From Knoellia sp. Soil729 (lineage in GTDB: Bacteria > Actinomycetota > Actinomycetes > Actinomycetales > Dermatophilaceae), in contig NZ_LMSA01000002.1 in assembly GCF_001427985.1 (NCBI RefSeq), forward strand, positions 1,356,811 through 1,420,810: a stretch of 64,000 nucleotides of DNA, in the 5' to 3' direction. Below, one piece after another: positions 48,581-57,162 of the stretch. Within the stretch, counting starts at the first letter, position 1; each line of letters starts with the position of its first letter. The translations under genes and the position numbers were made by a program. The notes beneath the pieces are model-generated. The model did no database searches. It saw nothing but the letters and a program-made list of their open reading frames with translations, and was not told the DNA's origin.

Positions 48581-50398
48581 ATGAACTTCACCGCTCCCTC
48601 ACCCCACGGCGGCATGGGCGCCACGCCGACCGACGGCGGTGTGACCTTCCGTGTCTGGGCACCGCACGCGCAGCACGTCTGGGTCATCGGCGACTTCAAC
48701 GGGTGGGACAGCGGCGAGAACCCGCAGCTCGAGCGCGACGACGACGGCGGCGCTGACACGTGGTCGGTGCACGTTCCCGGGGTGACCGCGGGACAGGAGT
48801 ACCAGTTCCAGGTCGACACCGGCTCCGAGGTGGTGTGGCGCGCCGACCCCTACGCCCGCCAGATGACGAGCTCCGTGGGCAACTGTGTCGTCTACGACCC
48901 GAACTCGTTCGACTGGGGTGAGAACGGGTCCCGTATGCCGTCGTGGGACGACGTCGTCATCTACGAGATGCACGTGGGCACCTTCGGTCGGGACAAGGGG
49001 CCGCACGGGAGCTTCGAGTCGGCGATCGCGGGCCTGGGGCACCTCAGCGAGCTCGGGGTCTCGGTCATCCAGGTCATGCCACCGTTCGAGTACGCCGGGG
49101 ACATTTCGTGGGGCTACAACCCCAGCCACCTCTTCGCGGTGGAGTCGACCTACGGCGGTCCCGACGCCTTCAAGTCGTTCATCAAGGCGGCGCACGAGCA
49201 CGGGATGGCGGTCATCGTCGACGTCGTCCACAACCACATCGGCCCTTCCGACCTCGACCTCTGGCGCTTCGACGGCTGGTACGAGAACGACGGCGGGGGC
49301 ATCTACTTCTACAACGACTGGCGGGGCGACACGCCCTGGGGAGCGACGCGTCCCGACTACGGGCGCCCCGAGGTGCGCGGCTACCTGCGCGACAGCGCCA
49401 TGCTGTGGCTCGAGGAGTTCCGTTGCGACGGGCTGCGCTTCGACGCGACCAACTTCATCAGGTCGGTCACGGGCGGCACCTGGGACGGCGGGGCCGAGAT
49501 CCCCGACGGCGCCGACTACCTCTCGTGGCTGACCTCCGAGATCCGGTCGGCCCAGCCGTGGAAGCTCCTCATCGCCGAGGACCTGCAGAACGACCCGCTG
49601 GTGACCACCATGACCGAGCAGGGCGGCCTGGGGTTCCACGCCCAGTGGGACGCGGGGTTCGTCCACCCCGTGCGCCGGGCCCTCACCGAGCTCAGCGACG
49701 AGAACCGCGACGTCGAGGCCGTGGCCAGCGCCATCCTCGGTGAGGACCGCGGCCCGTCCGGCAGCCGCGTGATCTACACCGAGTCCCACGACGAGGTCGC
49801 CAACGGCAAGACGCGGCTCCCGGAGGCCGTGGCCCCCGGTGACGCCGACTCGTGGGCAGCCAAGAAGCGCGCCGCGCTCGGCTTCGCCACCGTGATGTGC
49901 GCGCCCGGGCTGCCCATGCTGTTCCAGGGGCAGGAGTTCCTCGAGGACCGCTGGTTCGACGACTCCGTCCAGCTCGACTGGGACAAGTCCGAGTCGAACT
50001 CGGGCATCGTCGCCCTGCACCGTGACCTCATCCGGCTGCGGCGCAATGCCGACGGCGTGAGCAGGGGGCTGCGCGGCGCCGGCATCACCCCGCTGCGCGT
50101 GGACAACGACTCCAAGGTCCTCGCGTTCCACCGGTGGGCCGAGGGCGGCGTGCACGACGACACCCTTGTCGTCTTCAACTTCTCCACCGACGTTCACGAA
50201 GAGCTCGCCGTCGGGTTCCCCGCCCCCGGCCTGTGGAAGGTCCGGTTCAACTCCGACTCACCGCTGTATGCACCGGAGTTCGGTGGCACGGAGGCCAACG
50301 ACGTCGAGGCCGACGGCCCGGCGATGGATGCGTGCGAGCAGAGCGCCGTCCTCACCCTCGGCCCCTACAGCGCCGTGGTCCTGACCCGCGAGTCCTGA
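48581..50398 (+). CDS. Glycoside hydrolase family 13 enzyme, branching-enzyme-like
   Basis: A 605-residue alpha-amylase-superfamily enzyme. An N-terminal CBM48-like domain (GVTFRVWAPHAQHVWVIGDFNGWD in parts) precedes the barrel. DVVHNHIGP near residue 212, the nucleophile D288 in GLRFDATNF, the acid/base E333 in LLIAEDLQN and the transition-state D404 in TESHDE are all present. It is shorter than GlgB (about 730), so it could branch, trim or debranch alpha-glucan. The ATG at 48581 is 6 nt after TAGGTT. Confidence 0.9.
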   Translation: MNFTAPSPHGGMGATPTDGGVTFRVWAPHAQHVWVIGDFNGWDSGENPQLERDDDGGADTWSVHVPGVTAGQEYQFQVDTGSEVVWRADPYARQMTSSVGNCVVYDPNSFDWGENGSRMPSWDDVVIYEMHVGTFGRDKGPHGSFESAIAGLGHLSELGVSVIQVMPPFEYAGDISWGYNPSHLFAVESTYGGPDAFKSFIKAAHEHGMAVIVDVVHNHIGPSDLDLWRFDGWYENDGGGIYFYNDWRGDTPWGATRPDYGRPEVRGYLRDSAMLWLEEFRCDGLRFDATNFIRSVTGGTWDGGAEIPDGADYLSWLTSEIRSAQPWKLLIAEDLQNDPLVTTMTEQGGLGFHAQWDAGFVHPVRRALTELSDENRDVEAVASAILGEDRGPSGSRVIYTESHDEVANGKTRLPEAVAPGDADSWAAKKRAALGFATVMCAPGLPMLFQGQEFLEDRWFDDSVQLDWDKSESNSGIVALHRDLIRLRRNADGVSRGLRGAGITPLRVDNDSKVLAFHRWAEGGVHDDTLVVFNFSTDVHEELAVGFPAPGLWKVRFNSDSPLYAPEFGGTEANDVEADGPAMDACEQSAVLTLGPYSAVVLTRES

Positions 50399-50404
50399 CT
50401 CGTG

Positions 50405-50476
50405 CGTTTCTCACCCAATTCCCCCCAAATGCACGGACACGCCGGTGTGCGTAACCCGGGAATTGGGTGAGAAACG
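50405..50476. terminator. Long inverted repeat between convergent genes
   Basis: CGTTTCTCACCCAATTCCC (50405-50423) pairs perfectly over 19 bases with 50458-50476, around a 34-base loop. The arms are AT-richer than the surroundings. It separates the convergent GH13 and aminotransferase genes, so bidirectional termination is the simplest role, although the long loop is unusual for that. Confidence 0.6.
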
Positions 50477-50509
50477 TACGCGGGCCAAGCCCGAGTCATG
50501 AGCCAGGAG

Positions 50510-51877
50510 TCAGTCGGTGACGTAGGTGTCGGCGACGGCGAGGGCGGCGTCGAGCATCTCGAGCCCCTCGCGCATCTCTGCAGCCGTCGTCGTGCACGGC
50601 GGCACGACATGGGTCCGGTTGAAGTGCACGAACGGCCAGAGACCGTTCTTCTTGCACTCCGCGGCGAAGGCCGCCATCGGCGCCGCAGCCTCGCCGGAGG
50701 CGTTGAACGGGACCAACGGCTCGCGCGACTCGCGCGAGCGGACCAGCTCCACGGCATACATGAACCCGACCCCACGCACATCGCCCACGGACGGGTGGCG
50801 GGTCGCGATCTCCTCGAGCCCGGGTCGCAGCACCGTCTCCTCGACCCCGCGCACGTGCTCGAGGATGCCCTCCTCCTTGAAGATCCCGATCGAGGCCACC
50901 GCCGAGGCGCAGGCCAGGGGGTGGCCCGAGTAGGTCAGGCCGCCGGGGTACGCGCGGTCGGCAAAGGTGGCCGCGATCGCTGCCGAGATGACGACGCCGC
51001 CGAGGGGGACGTAGCCCGAGTTCACGCCCTTGGCGAAGCAGATGAGGTCCGGGGTGACGCCCCAGCGGTCGACCGCGAACCACTCGCCGCAGCGACCGAA
51101 CCCGGCCATGACCTCGTCGGCGATGAAGACGATCCCGTGCTCGTCGCAGATCTCGCGGATCCCCGCGAGGTAGCGGTCCGGCGGCACGAGGACCCCGTTG
51201 GTGCCCACGACCGTCTCGAGCATGATCGCCGCGATCGTCGACGCGCCCTCGACCATGATCGTGTCGCGCAGGTGCTGCAGCGCGCGCTCGCACTCCTCCG
51301 CCTCGGTCGTCGCGTGGAACGGGGAGCGGTAGAGGTAGGGCCCCCAGAAGTGCACGATCCCCGGCACGGAGGGCTCTGACCCCCAGCGGCGCGGCTCCCC
51401 GGTCGCGGCGATCGCGCCAGCCGTGGCGCCGTGGTAGCTGCGGTAGGTCGTGAGCACCTTCTGGCGGCCGGTGTGCAGCCGCGCCATGCGCATCGCGTTC
51501 TCGGTCGCCTCGGCGCCACCATTGGTGAAAAACACGGAGTCCAGGTCGCCGGGCGCGACCTCGGCGATGAGGCGGGCGGCCTCGGAGCGCGCGTCGTTGG
51601 CGAACGCCGGCGAGACAGTGAGCAGCCTGCCCGCCTGCTCCTGGATCGCCGCGACCAGCTTGGGGTGCTGGTAGCCGATGTTGACGTTGACGAGCTGGCT
51701 CGAGAAGTCGAGGTACTTCGTCTCCCCCGTCCAGAAGTGCGACCCCTGCGCGCGGGTGACCTCGATGGGCGAGATCGTGGCCTGCGCGGACCAGGAGTGG
51801 AACACGTGCGCCCGGTCGGCGTCGGTGGTCGAGGTGGCGGGGGCAGCGGGGCTCGTCGTGGTCACCCTCCGCAGCAT
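50510..51877 (-). CDS. Class III pyridoxal-phosphate aminotransferase
   Basis: A 455-residue omega-aminotransferase. FFTNGGAEATENAMRMARL near residue 117 binds the cofactor phosphate, YRSYHGATAGAIAATG near 144 stacks on PLP, IVFIADEVMAGFGRCG near 247 holds the aspartate, and ICFAKGVNSGYVPLGG contains the Schiff-base lysine K283. It resembles taurine- or beta-alanine-pyruvate aminotransferases; the substrate cannot be fixed by eye. The ATG at 51877 gives the full N-terminus; an in-frame GTG at 51865 would lose little. Confidence 0.9.
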   Translation of the reverse strand: MLRRVTTTSPAAPATSTTDADRAHVFHSWSAQATISPIEVTRAQGSHFWTGETKYLDFSSQLVNVNIGYQHPKLVAAIQEQAGRLLTVSPAFANDARSEAARLIAEVAPGDLDSVFFTNGGAEATENAMRMARLHTGRQKVLTTYRSYHGATAGAIAATGEPRRWGSEPSVPGIVHFWGPYLYRSPFHATTEAEECERALQHLRDTIMVEGASTIAAIMLETVVGTNGVLVPPDRYLAGIREICDEHGIVFIADEVMAGFGRCGEWFAVDRWGVTPDLICFAKGVNSGYVPLGGVVISAAIAATFADRAYPGGLTYSGHPLACASAVASIGIFKEEGILEHVRGVEETVLRPGLEEIATRHPSVGDVRGVGFMYAVELVRSRESREPLVPFNASGEAAAPMAAFAAECKKNGLWPFVHFNRTHVVPPCTTTAAEMREGLEMLDAALAVADTYVTD

Positions 51878-51915
51878 ATGACCCCGCACCCGAAGGCGGC
51901 AGGGCTCACATTGTC

Positions 51916-51926
51916 GAACACTGTTC
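51916..51926. promoter_or_regulatory. Small palindrome in the aminotransferase-thioredoxin divergent region
   Basis: GAACACTGTTC is a perfect 5+1+5 palindrome in the 255-base divergent region (51878-52132). A regulator site is possible. The region also holds an octamer copy at 52035 and an AGGAG ribosome site before the thioredoxin ATG; nothing else was recognised there. Confidence 0.35.
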
Positions 51927-52132
51927 AACCATTCGGGTTTACCGCTACTGTGGAAAACAGCCGGGCGCGCGTCGTGAACCCCTGTACCGACGCGCGCCCT
52001 TGGCCTGTCCCGGCCCGGTCCCGACACCGTCGAGGTATGCCGTCCGCCCCCGTCCGGATGATTCGGGCCCCCTGCGGTGTTGTCATGGTGGGTCGCACGA
52101 CCCCGACAACCCCGACTTCCTAGGAGTTCTGC

Positions 52133-52522
52133 ATGGCCACCGTCGAGCTGACCGCCGACACGTTCGAGAAGACCGTCACGAGCAACGGCATCGTGCTCGT
52201 CGACTTCTGGGCCGAGTGGTGCGGTCCGTGCAAGCGCTTCGGGCCGGTCTTCGAGGAGTCCTCGGAGAAGCACCCCGACGTCGTCTTCGGCAAGATCGAC
52301 ACCGAGGCCGAGCAGCAGCTGGCTGCCGCGGCACAGATCACGTCGATCCCGACGCTCATGGCCTTCCGTGACTCGATCCTCGTGTTCTCCCAGCCCGGCG
52401 CCCTCCCGGCGCCTGCGCTCGAGGGCATCATCGAGCAGATCAAGGGTCTGGACATGGACGAGGTCCGTGCCCAGGTCTCCTCGCCCGCCTCTGCCGAGGC
52501 CAACGGGCCCACCCAGGCCTGA
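52133..52522 (+). CDS. Thioredoxin
   Basis: A 129-residue thioredoxin, longer than the usual 105-110 because of a C-terminal tail (about residues 108-129, SSPASAEANGPTQA). The active site is WCGPC with C30 and C33, and the cis-proline lies in TSIPTLMAF near 75. It reduces protein disulfides in the cytoplasm with thioredoxin reductase. AGGAG precedes the ATG at 52133. A strong hairpin follows 38 bases after the stop. Confidence 0.94.
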   Translation: MATVELTADTFEKTVTSNGIVLVDFWAEWCGPCKRFGPVFEESSEKHPDVVFGKIDTEAEQQLAAAAQITSIPTLMAFRDSILVFSQPGALPAPALEGIIEQIKGLDMDEVRAQVSSPASAEANGPTQA

Positions 52523-52559
52523 CCCCGACCGAGACCCTCACGAGCGGCTGACCCCAGTC

Positions 52560-52620
52560 GTCGAGAGGAGACAAAGTCCCGCCTCGGCGTACTCGAGGCG
52601 GGACTCTGTCTCCTCTCGAC
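52560..52620. terminator. Near-perfect 26-base hairpin
   Basis: Arms 52560-52585 and 52595-52620 are complementary at 25 of 26 positions around a 9-base loop. It lies between the thioredoxin and SGNH hydrolase genes and ends only 15 bases before the GTG at 52636, so it doubles as the upstream boundary of the next gene. Confidence 0.8.
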
Positions 52621-52635
52621 TGCTTGGATGACGGG

Positions 52636-53595
52636 GTGGCAGCAACACCAGCGACTCCAGCAGCTCTCCCGCCTGCGTCCTATGTCGCCCTGGGCGACTC
52701 CTACGCCGCGGGGGTCGGAGGAGGGGCGCAGCGCAGCCCGTGCTGGCGCGCAGTGGAGGGCTACCCCGTCCTCGTCGCCCGCGCCCTGGGGCTCGACCTC
52801 GCCTACCAGGCCTGCCTCGGCGCCACGATCGCCAACGTCGAGCGCGACCAGCTGGGAGCGCTGGGCCCGGGCACGACCCACGTCTCCCTGACCGTCGGCG
52901 GAAACGACATCGGCTTCACCCCGGTGCTCGTCGAAGCGGCCAAGCCCTCGTGGATGGCCGACTCCGACCCGGTGCTCGACGCCGCGCTCGTGATCCTTCG
53001 CACGGAGCTCCCCCAGCGGCTGGCCGCCCTCCTGGCGGCCATTCGCACCAGAGCGCCGCAGGCGAGAGTCGCGGTCACGGCATACCCCGTGTTGTTCAAG
53101 GGCGAGGACTGCAACGCGCTGACGTTCTTCAGCCCGCACGAGATGCGCCGCATCAAGGACGGGGTGGACGAGCTGGCGGCCGTCATCGGGGAGGCGACCC
53201 GCGCGGCAGGCCTGGCGTTCGTGGACCCGAGGGCCGCCTTCGACGGTCACGCGATCTGCGACACCGAGGAGTGGCTCAACGGTGCCTCGTGGCCGCTCGA
53301 GGGGTCGTTCCACCCCAACGCTGCCGGCCACGCGGCGTACTCGCGCCTCGTCGAGGCAGGTCTGGGCCGCGACGAGGAGCTCCAACCGGAGGGCGAGGTG
53401 CGCATCGTCCATGGGCCCGCGCGACGAGGTGACGCTCCCACGTTCAGCCTGCCCGACCTGCTGTCGCCGCAGAGCCTGGCGGGTGCCCGCCGTCACGGGA
53501 TCGACCCGGACCGGCTGGTTGTGCTCGTGCGGGAGGGCAGGCACGACGCGCTGCACGACCTCGACCGCACCGTCCTGGCCAGCCGGCAGAACTGA
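52636..53595 (+). CDS. SGNH/GDSL hydrolase
   Basis: A 319-residue esterase/lipase-type enzyme. Block I is YVALGDSYAAG with the catalytic serine near residue 22, block III is TVGGNDIGF near 87 and the histidine is in SFHPNAAGHAAY near 228. It shows no clear signal peptide, unlike many secreted relatives. The start is uncertain: the GTG at 52636 lies 6 nt after TTGGAT, and a TTG at 52624 is also in frame. The substrate is unknown. Confidence 0.88.
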   Translation: MAATPATPAALPPASYVALGDSYAAGVGGGAQRSPCWRAVEGYPVLVARALGLDLAYQACLGATIANVERDQLGALGPGTTHVSLTVGGNDIGFTPVLVEAAKPSWMADSDPVLDAALVILRTELPQRLAALLAAIRTRAPQARVAVTAYPVLFKGEDCNALTFFSPHEMRRIKDGVDELAAVIGEATRAAGLAFVDPRAAFDGHAICDTEEWLNGASWPLEGSFHPNAAGHAAYSRLVEAGLGRDEELQPEGEVRIVHGPARRGDAPTFSLPDLLSPQSLAGARRHGIDPDRLVVLVREGRHDALHDLDRTVLASRQN

Positions 53596-53597
53596 AA

Positions 53598-53628
53598 CAG
53601 CGCTGAACCGACGAGCGGTTCAGCGCTG
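53598..53628. terminator. Bidirectional hairpin terminator
   Basis: CAGCGCTGAACC (53598-53609) pairs perfectly with GGTTCAGCGCTG (53617-53628) around a 7-base loop, between the convergent SGNH hydrolase and small-protein genes. Confidence 0.8.
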
Positions 53629-53648
53629 GGCAGCAGCGTGCAGGAGGC

Positions 53649-53822
53649 TCAGATCGAGCGGTGGTGCTGCTGCCACTGCGAGGCCACCATGAGCTCGTGG
53701 TTGAAGCGGGTGTTGTCCATGTCGACCGTGGTCGTCCAGCCGGACGAACCGGGGCGACGGAAGTTGCGGATGCGGTCGGCGATGCGGACCGCGGTGCTGA
53801 GGGTGTGGTTGCGGGGGATCAT
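53649..53822 (-). CDS. Small basic protein, 57 residues
   Basis: A short open frame that reads like a real protein: it begins MIPRNHTLSTAVRIADRIRN and ends VASQWQQHHRSI, with a central SGWTTTVDMDNTRFNHEL. I recognise no family. The ATG at 53822 is the first start after an in-frame TAA; no strong ribosome site is visible. It is divergent from the LysR regulator and separated from it by an AT-rich 82-base operator-like region, so it may be the regulator's target. Confidence 0.6.
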   Translation of the reverse strand: MIPRNHTLSTAVRIADRIRNFRRPGSSGWTTTVDMDNTRFNHELMVASQWQQHHRSI

Positions 53823-53867
53823 GGAGACAATGATCCAACCTTCAACTCCTTAGCACAACGTGACTTT

Positions 53868-53885
53868 GCTTAGCGGTTGTTAAGC
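53868..53885. promoter_or_regulatory. LysR-type operator candidate
   Basis: GCTTA (53868-53872) and TAAGC (53881-53885) form an inverted repeat with 8 bases between, inside an AT-rich stretch that has further TTAGC motifs. It sits between the LysR gene and the divergent small gene, the usual place for an autoregulatory T-N11-A-type site. TAGGGT lies 6 nt before the regulator ATG. Confidence 0.5.
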
Positions 53886-53904
53886 GTTGCTGTAGGGTCG
53901 TGAC

Positions 53905-54891
53905 ATGCTCGACCCCCACCGCCTCCGCGTCTTCCGTGCCGTCGTCAGCAGTGGTTCCGTGCAGGCCGCGGCGGACAACCTGGGGCTGACCTCGAGTGCG
54001 GTGAGCCAGCACCTCAGCGCCCTCGCCCGGGAGACCGGGCTCGTCCTCTTCCAGCGCCAGGGCCGGGGCATCGCCGCGACACCGGCCGGTCTGGAGCTCG
54101 CCGCACAGAGCGAGGAGGCGATGAGCCAGTGGGGACGGCTCGACTCCGTCGTCTCCGACCTGCGCGAGGGCCGCAGTGGACGGCTCACGGTCGGTTACTT
54201 CGCGTCCGCCGGCTCGGCGTGGATGCCGGACCTGGTCAAGCGGCTGACCTCCGAGCTGCCCGACCTCACCGTCGAGCTCATCCTCACCGAGACCGCGGGT
54301 CGCAGCGTCACGCCCGACATCGACATCGTCTTCGACCCCTCGGACGGTGGTGGCCGGCGCCCGCGCCCGGGCTACCGGCAGGTGCCCCTCGCGACCGACC
54401 CGTTCGTGGCCGTCGTCCCGCGCGACCACCGGTTGGCCCCCGCGCGCACCGTGCGACTGGCAGACCTGCGGGGAGAGACGTGGGTGTCCAACGACATCCA
54501 CGGCAGCCAGGTCCACCGGATGGTCCTGTCCGCGTGCGCGGCAGCGGGGTTCACGCCGCGCTTCACGGTGCAGGCCCAGGAGCACTACTCGGCCATCCAG
54601 TTCGTCGCCGCGGGGGTGGGCATCTCGGTCATGCCACGCCTCGCCGCCCGCACCCTGCCGCCCGAGGTCATGCGCCTGCGCATCACCGACCCGACGCCGG
54701 TGCGCGACATCTCGGCGCTCGTGCGCGAGACGGGCCGACCCAACCCGGCAGCCGAGCGGCTCGTCCAGATGCTGCTCGAGCTCAACACCCGCCCGGCACT
54801 GCGGGCGCGGGCCACGCCAGATGCCCAGAACGCTCAGGAGGTCCAGCAGACCGAGCAGGCCGCCCAGGGCCAGGACGGCCAGGAGGGCTAG
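53905..54891 (+). CDS. LysR-family transcriptional regulator
   Basis: A 328-residue regulator. The N-terminal winged HTH is RLRVFRAVVSSGSVQAAADNLGLTSSAVSQHLSALARETGL in parts at residues 6-46, followed by a periplasmic-binding-protein-like effector domain (LTVGYFASAGSAWMPDL near 92). The C-terminal tail after residue 300 is rich in Gln and Ala and probably disordered. The ATG at 53905 is 6 nt after TAGGGT. It overlaps the convergent DUF952 gene by 4 bases. Confidence 0.9.
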   Translation: MLDPHRLRVFRAVVSSGSVQAAADNLGLTSSAVSQHLSALARETGLVLFQRQGRGIAATPAGLELAAQSEEAMSQWGRLDSVVSDLREGRSGRLTVGYFASAGSAWMPDLVKRLTSELPDLTVELILTETAGRSVTPDIDIVFDPSDGGGRRPRPGYRQVPLATDPFVAVVPRDHRLAPARTVRLADLRGETWVSNDIHGSQVHRMVLSACAAAGFTPRFTVQAQEHYSAIQFVAAGVGISVMPRLAARTLPPEVMRLRITDPTPVRDISALVRETGRPNPAAERLVQMLLELNTRPALRARATPDAQNAQEVQQTEQAAQGQDGQEG

Positions 54892-55241
54892 GGGCGGGCG
54901 TGTGGCGGGTGCAGGAGCTCCGTCTCGATGACGGCCGACGGGTTGAGCGGCCCGTGCAGGTGGGGGAACGTCTCGCCGGTCTCGGGGTTGCCGACCTCAC
55001 GCACCAGAGGCGACTCGAGCAGCTCGGGGTCGATCGTCAGCAGCACCAGGTCGTGCTCGATGTCGGCATAGAAGGTGTCGAGGACGAAGTCGAGCTGGGC
55101 CGGGTCGCAGCAGTGGATGAAGCCCTCCTCCTCGAGCGAGCGGTCCAGCGTCGACTCGGTGAACGTCCCCTCGGCGAGCGCCCTCTCCCACACCTGCGGA
55201 CTCGTCACGTGATGGATGCGTGCGTCGCCGATGACGCTCAC
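54888..55241 (-). CDS. DUF952 family protein
   Basis: A 117-residue protein of the DUF952 family (RIHHVTSPQVWERALAEG, EEEGFIHCCDPAQL, FPHLHGPLNPSAV), which has an ADP-ribosyltransferase-like fold but no known activity. The GTG at 55241 overlaps the TGA of the upstream oxidoreductase (GTGA), giving coupling. No ribosome site of its own is needed on that model. Confidence 0.87.
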   Translation of the reverse strand: MSVIGDARIHHVTSPQVWERALAEGTFTESTLDRSLEEEGFIHCCDPAQLDFVLDTFYADIEHDLVLLTIDPELLESPLVREVGNPETGETFPHLHGPLNPSAVIETELLHPPHARP

Positions 55242-55633
55242 TTCTGGGTGACCTTGTCGATCGACATCACGAGGATCACGCGGTCGGCCCGGTCGGGTGG
55301 GACCGGGGTGTCGGGGTTGCCGTAGCGCGCACCCAGCACCGGATAGAAAGCACCTTCGGGGTCGGGCATGACCTCGACGAGCCCGCCTCGGAGCTCGACG
55401 AACCGCATCGCATCCTCGGGGTCGAGAACCTCGAGCGCCATGGCCGGGTTCGCCCGCAGGTTGCGGAACTTCGCCCGCTTGGTGGTGTGGGTGAAGCGCA
55501 CGGTGTTGGACTCCTCGTCCCAGAGGAACCACATGGGGTTGACCTGGGGTGAGCCGTCCGGCCGCACGGTCGCGAGGTGACCGAAGTTCGGGTCGCGCAG
55601 GAGGTCGGCCAATGCGTCGGGAACTGTCGCCAT
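55238..55633 (-). CDS. PPOX-class F420-dependent oxidoreductase
   Basis: A 131-residue split-barrel protein: LLRDPNFGHLATVRPDGSPQVNPMWFLWD in two pieces, then VRFTHTTKRAKFRNLRANP, are typical of the Rv1155-like F420-binding group. The substrate is unknown. The ATG at 55633 is 7 nt after TAGGTT. Together with the genes at 25231 and 36834 it suggests that coenzyme F420 is used in this organism. Confidence 0.9.
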   Translation of the reverse strand: MATVPDALADLLRDPNFGHLATVRPDGSPQVNPMWFLWDEESNTVRFTHTTKRAKFRNLRANPAMALEVLDPEDAMRFVELRGGLVEVMPDPEGAFYPVLGARYGNPDTPVPPDRADRVILVMSIDKVTQK

Positions 55634-55669
55634 GGCTCCCAACCTACGCCGCGGCATACCCTCTCGTGC

Positions 55670-56146
55670 ATGACGATCCGCGAGGCGACCCCTGACGATG
55701 TCCCGGCCATCCTCCAGCTCGTGCGGGACCTGGCGGTCTACGAGCGGGAGCCCGACGCGGCGAAGGCCACCGAGGAGCAGTTCCGCACCGCCCTGTTCCC
55801 CGAGACGGGCACGCCGACGACGTTCGCGCACGTGGCCGAGGTCGACGGCGAGGTCGTGGGCATGGCGATCTGGTACCTCACCTTCTCGACGTGGACCGGC
55901 GTCAACGGCATCTGGCTCGAGGACCTCTTCGTGCAGCCGCATCAGCGGGGCAGCGGCCTCGGGCGGAAGCTGCTCGCCACCCTCGCCCGCACCTGTACCG
56001 AGCGCGGCTACCAGCGCCTCGAGTGGTGGGTCCTCAACTGGAACGAACCCTCGATCGGCTTCTACAAGAGCCTGGGTGCCGTCCCCCAGGACGAGTGGAG
56101 CGTCTTCCGGATGGACGGCGAGGCGCTGGCCGAGCTCGGCACCTGA
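55670..56146 (+). CDS. GNAT acetyltransferase (diamine acetyltransferase-like)
   Basis: A 158-residue acetyltransferase. IREATPDDVPAILQLVRDL begins the fold, VNGIWLEDLFVQPHQRGSGLGRKLL in parts near residue 80-105 is the acetyl-CoA site, and WWVLNWNEPSIGFYKSLGA near 122 is typical of spermidine/diamine-type GNATs. The ATG at 55670 is 7 nt after TACCCT. It is divergent from the F420-type gene, 37 bases apart, and the gap holds an octamer copy (55652). Confidence 0.88.
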   Translation: MTIREATPDDVPAILQLVRDLAVYEREPDAAKATEEQFRTALFPETGTPTTFAHVAEVDGEVVGMAIWYLTFSTWTGVNGIWLEDLFVQPHQRGSGLGRKLLATLARTCTERGYQRLEWWVLNWNEPSIGFYKSLGAVPQDEWSVFRMDGEALAELGT

Positions 56147-56155
56147 GGCTGTCGG

Positions 56156-56205
56156 CCCCTTGGTCGGGGTGCGAACCCTGAGTGGCCTCAGGGTGACCCA
56201 AGGGG
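56156..56205. terminator. Nested hairpin after the GNAT gene
   Basis: CCCCTTGG (56156-56163) pairs with CCAAGGGG (56198-56205), enclosing ACCCTGAG (56175-56182) paired with CTCAGGGT (56187-56194). It lies between the GNAT stop and the ABC ATPase gene and probably ends the first transcript. Confidence 0.6.
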
Positions 56206-56262
56206 CGAGTCGGGTTCCGTCCCCGATGTGCCGGCACTGCCCCCGACGCGAGGCTTGCGGTC

Positions 56263-57162
56263 ATGATCACCGTCGAGTCACTCACCAGGAAGTACGGCGA
56301 CCACGTCGCCGTCGACAACATCTCCTTCACCGCCCGCCCAGGGCGGGTCACCGGGTTCCTCGGGCCCAACGGCGCCGGGAAATCCACCACGATGCGCGTC
56401 ATGGTCGGGCTCACCCCGCCCACCAGCGGATCCGCCACCATCGAGGGCAAGCGCTTCGTCGACCTGCCCAACCCGGGCCGTGAGGTCGGCGTCCTCCTCG
56501 ACGCCTCGGCCCAGCACGCCGGGCGCACGGGCCGCGAGATCCTCACCATCGCCGCCATGACGATGGGCCTGCCCTCCTCCAGCGTCGACAGGATGCTCGA
56601 GCGGGTCAGCCTCACCCCGACCGAAGCCGGCCGCCGGGTACGCAACTACTCGCTCGGCATGCGTCAACGGCTCGGCATCGCCACTGCCCTCATCGGCGAC
56701 CCGCACGTGCTCATCCTCGACGAGCCGGCCAACGGCCTCGACCCCGCCGGCATCCGCTGGATGCGTGACCTCCTGCGCGGCTATGCCAACGCAGGTGGCA
56801 CCGTCCTGCTCTCCTCGCACCTGCTCCACGAGATCGAGGTCATCGCCGACGACATCGTCGTCATCGGCAACGGCCGCATCGTCGCCCAGGGCACCAAGGA
56901 CGAGCTCCTCGCAGCTGCCGGCACCGTCGTGCGCACCGCGGAGCCCGTCGCCCTCGCCGAGGCACTCACCCATGGCGGCGTCGAGTTCACCACCTCTGAC
57001 GACGGAGCCCTGCGCACCGCCGCCGACCCGGCCCATGTCGGCCAGCTCGCCCGCGATGCCGGGTGCGCCCTCACCGAACTCAAGTCCGCAGACGGCGCAG
57101 GCCTCGAAGAGATGTTCCTCGAGCTCACCGCCGACACCCAGCGAGAAGGAGCAGCGGCATGA
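56263..57162 (+). CDS. ABC transporter ATP-binding protein
   Basis: A 299-residue ATPase. Walker A is GPNGAGKSTT near residue 34, the signature is YSLGMRQRLGIA near 128 (LSGGQ replaced by YSLGM, as in drug- and antibiotic-type exporters) and Walker B is HVLILDEPANGLDP near 147. A C-terminal extension follows residue 215. It is coupled by ATGA overlap to its permease. The pair resembles bacitracin/lantibiotic-type export systems, cargo unknown. Confidence 0.92.
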   Translation: MITVESLTRKYGDHVAVDNISFTARPGRVTGFLGPNGAGKSTTMRVMVGLTPPTSGSATIEGKRFVDLPNPGREVGVLLDASAQHAGRTGREILTIAAMTMGLPSSSVDRMLERVSLTPTEAGRRVRNYSLGMRQRLGIATALIGDPHVLILDEPANGLDPAGIRWMRDLLRGYANAGGTVLLSSHLLHEIEVIADDIVVIGNGRIVAQGTKDELLAAAGTVVRTAEPVALAEALTHGGVEFTTSDDGALRTAADPAHVGQLARDAGCALTELKSADGAGLEEMFLELTADTQREGAAA

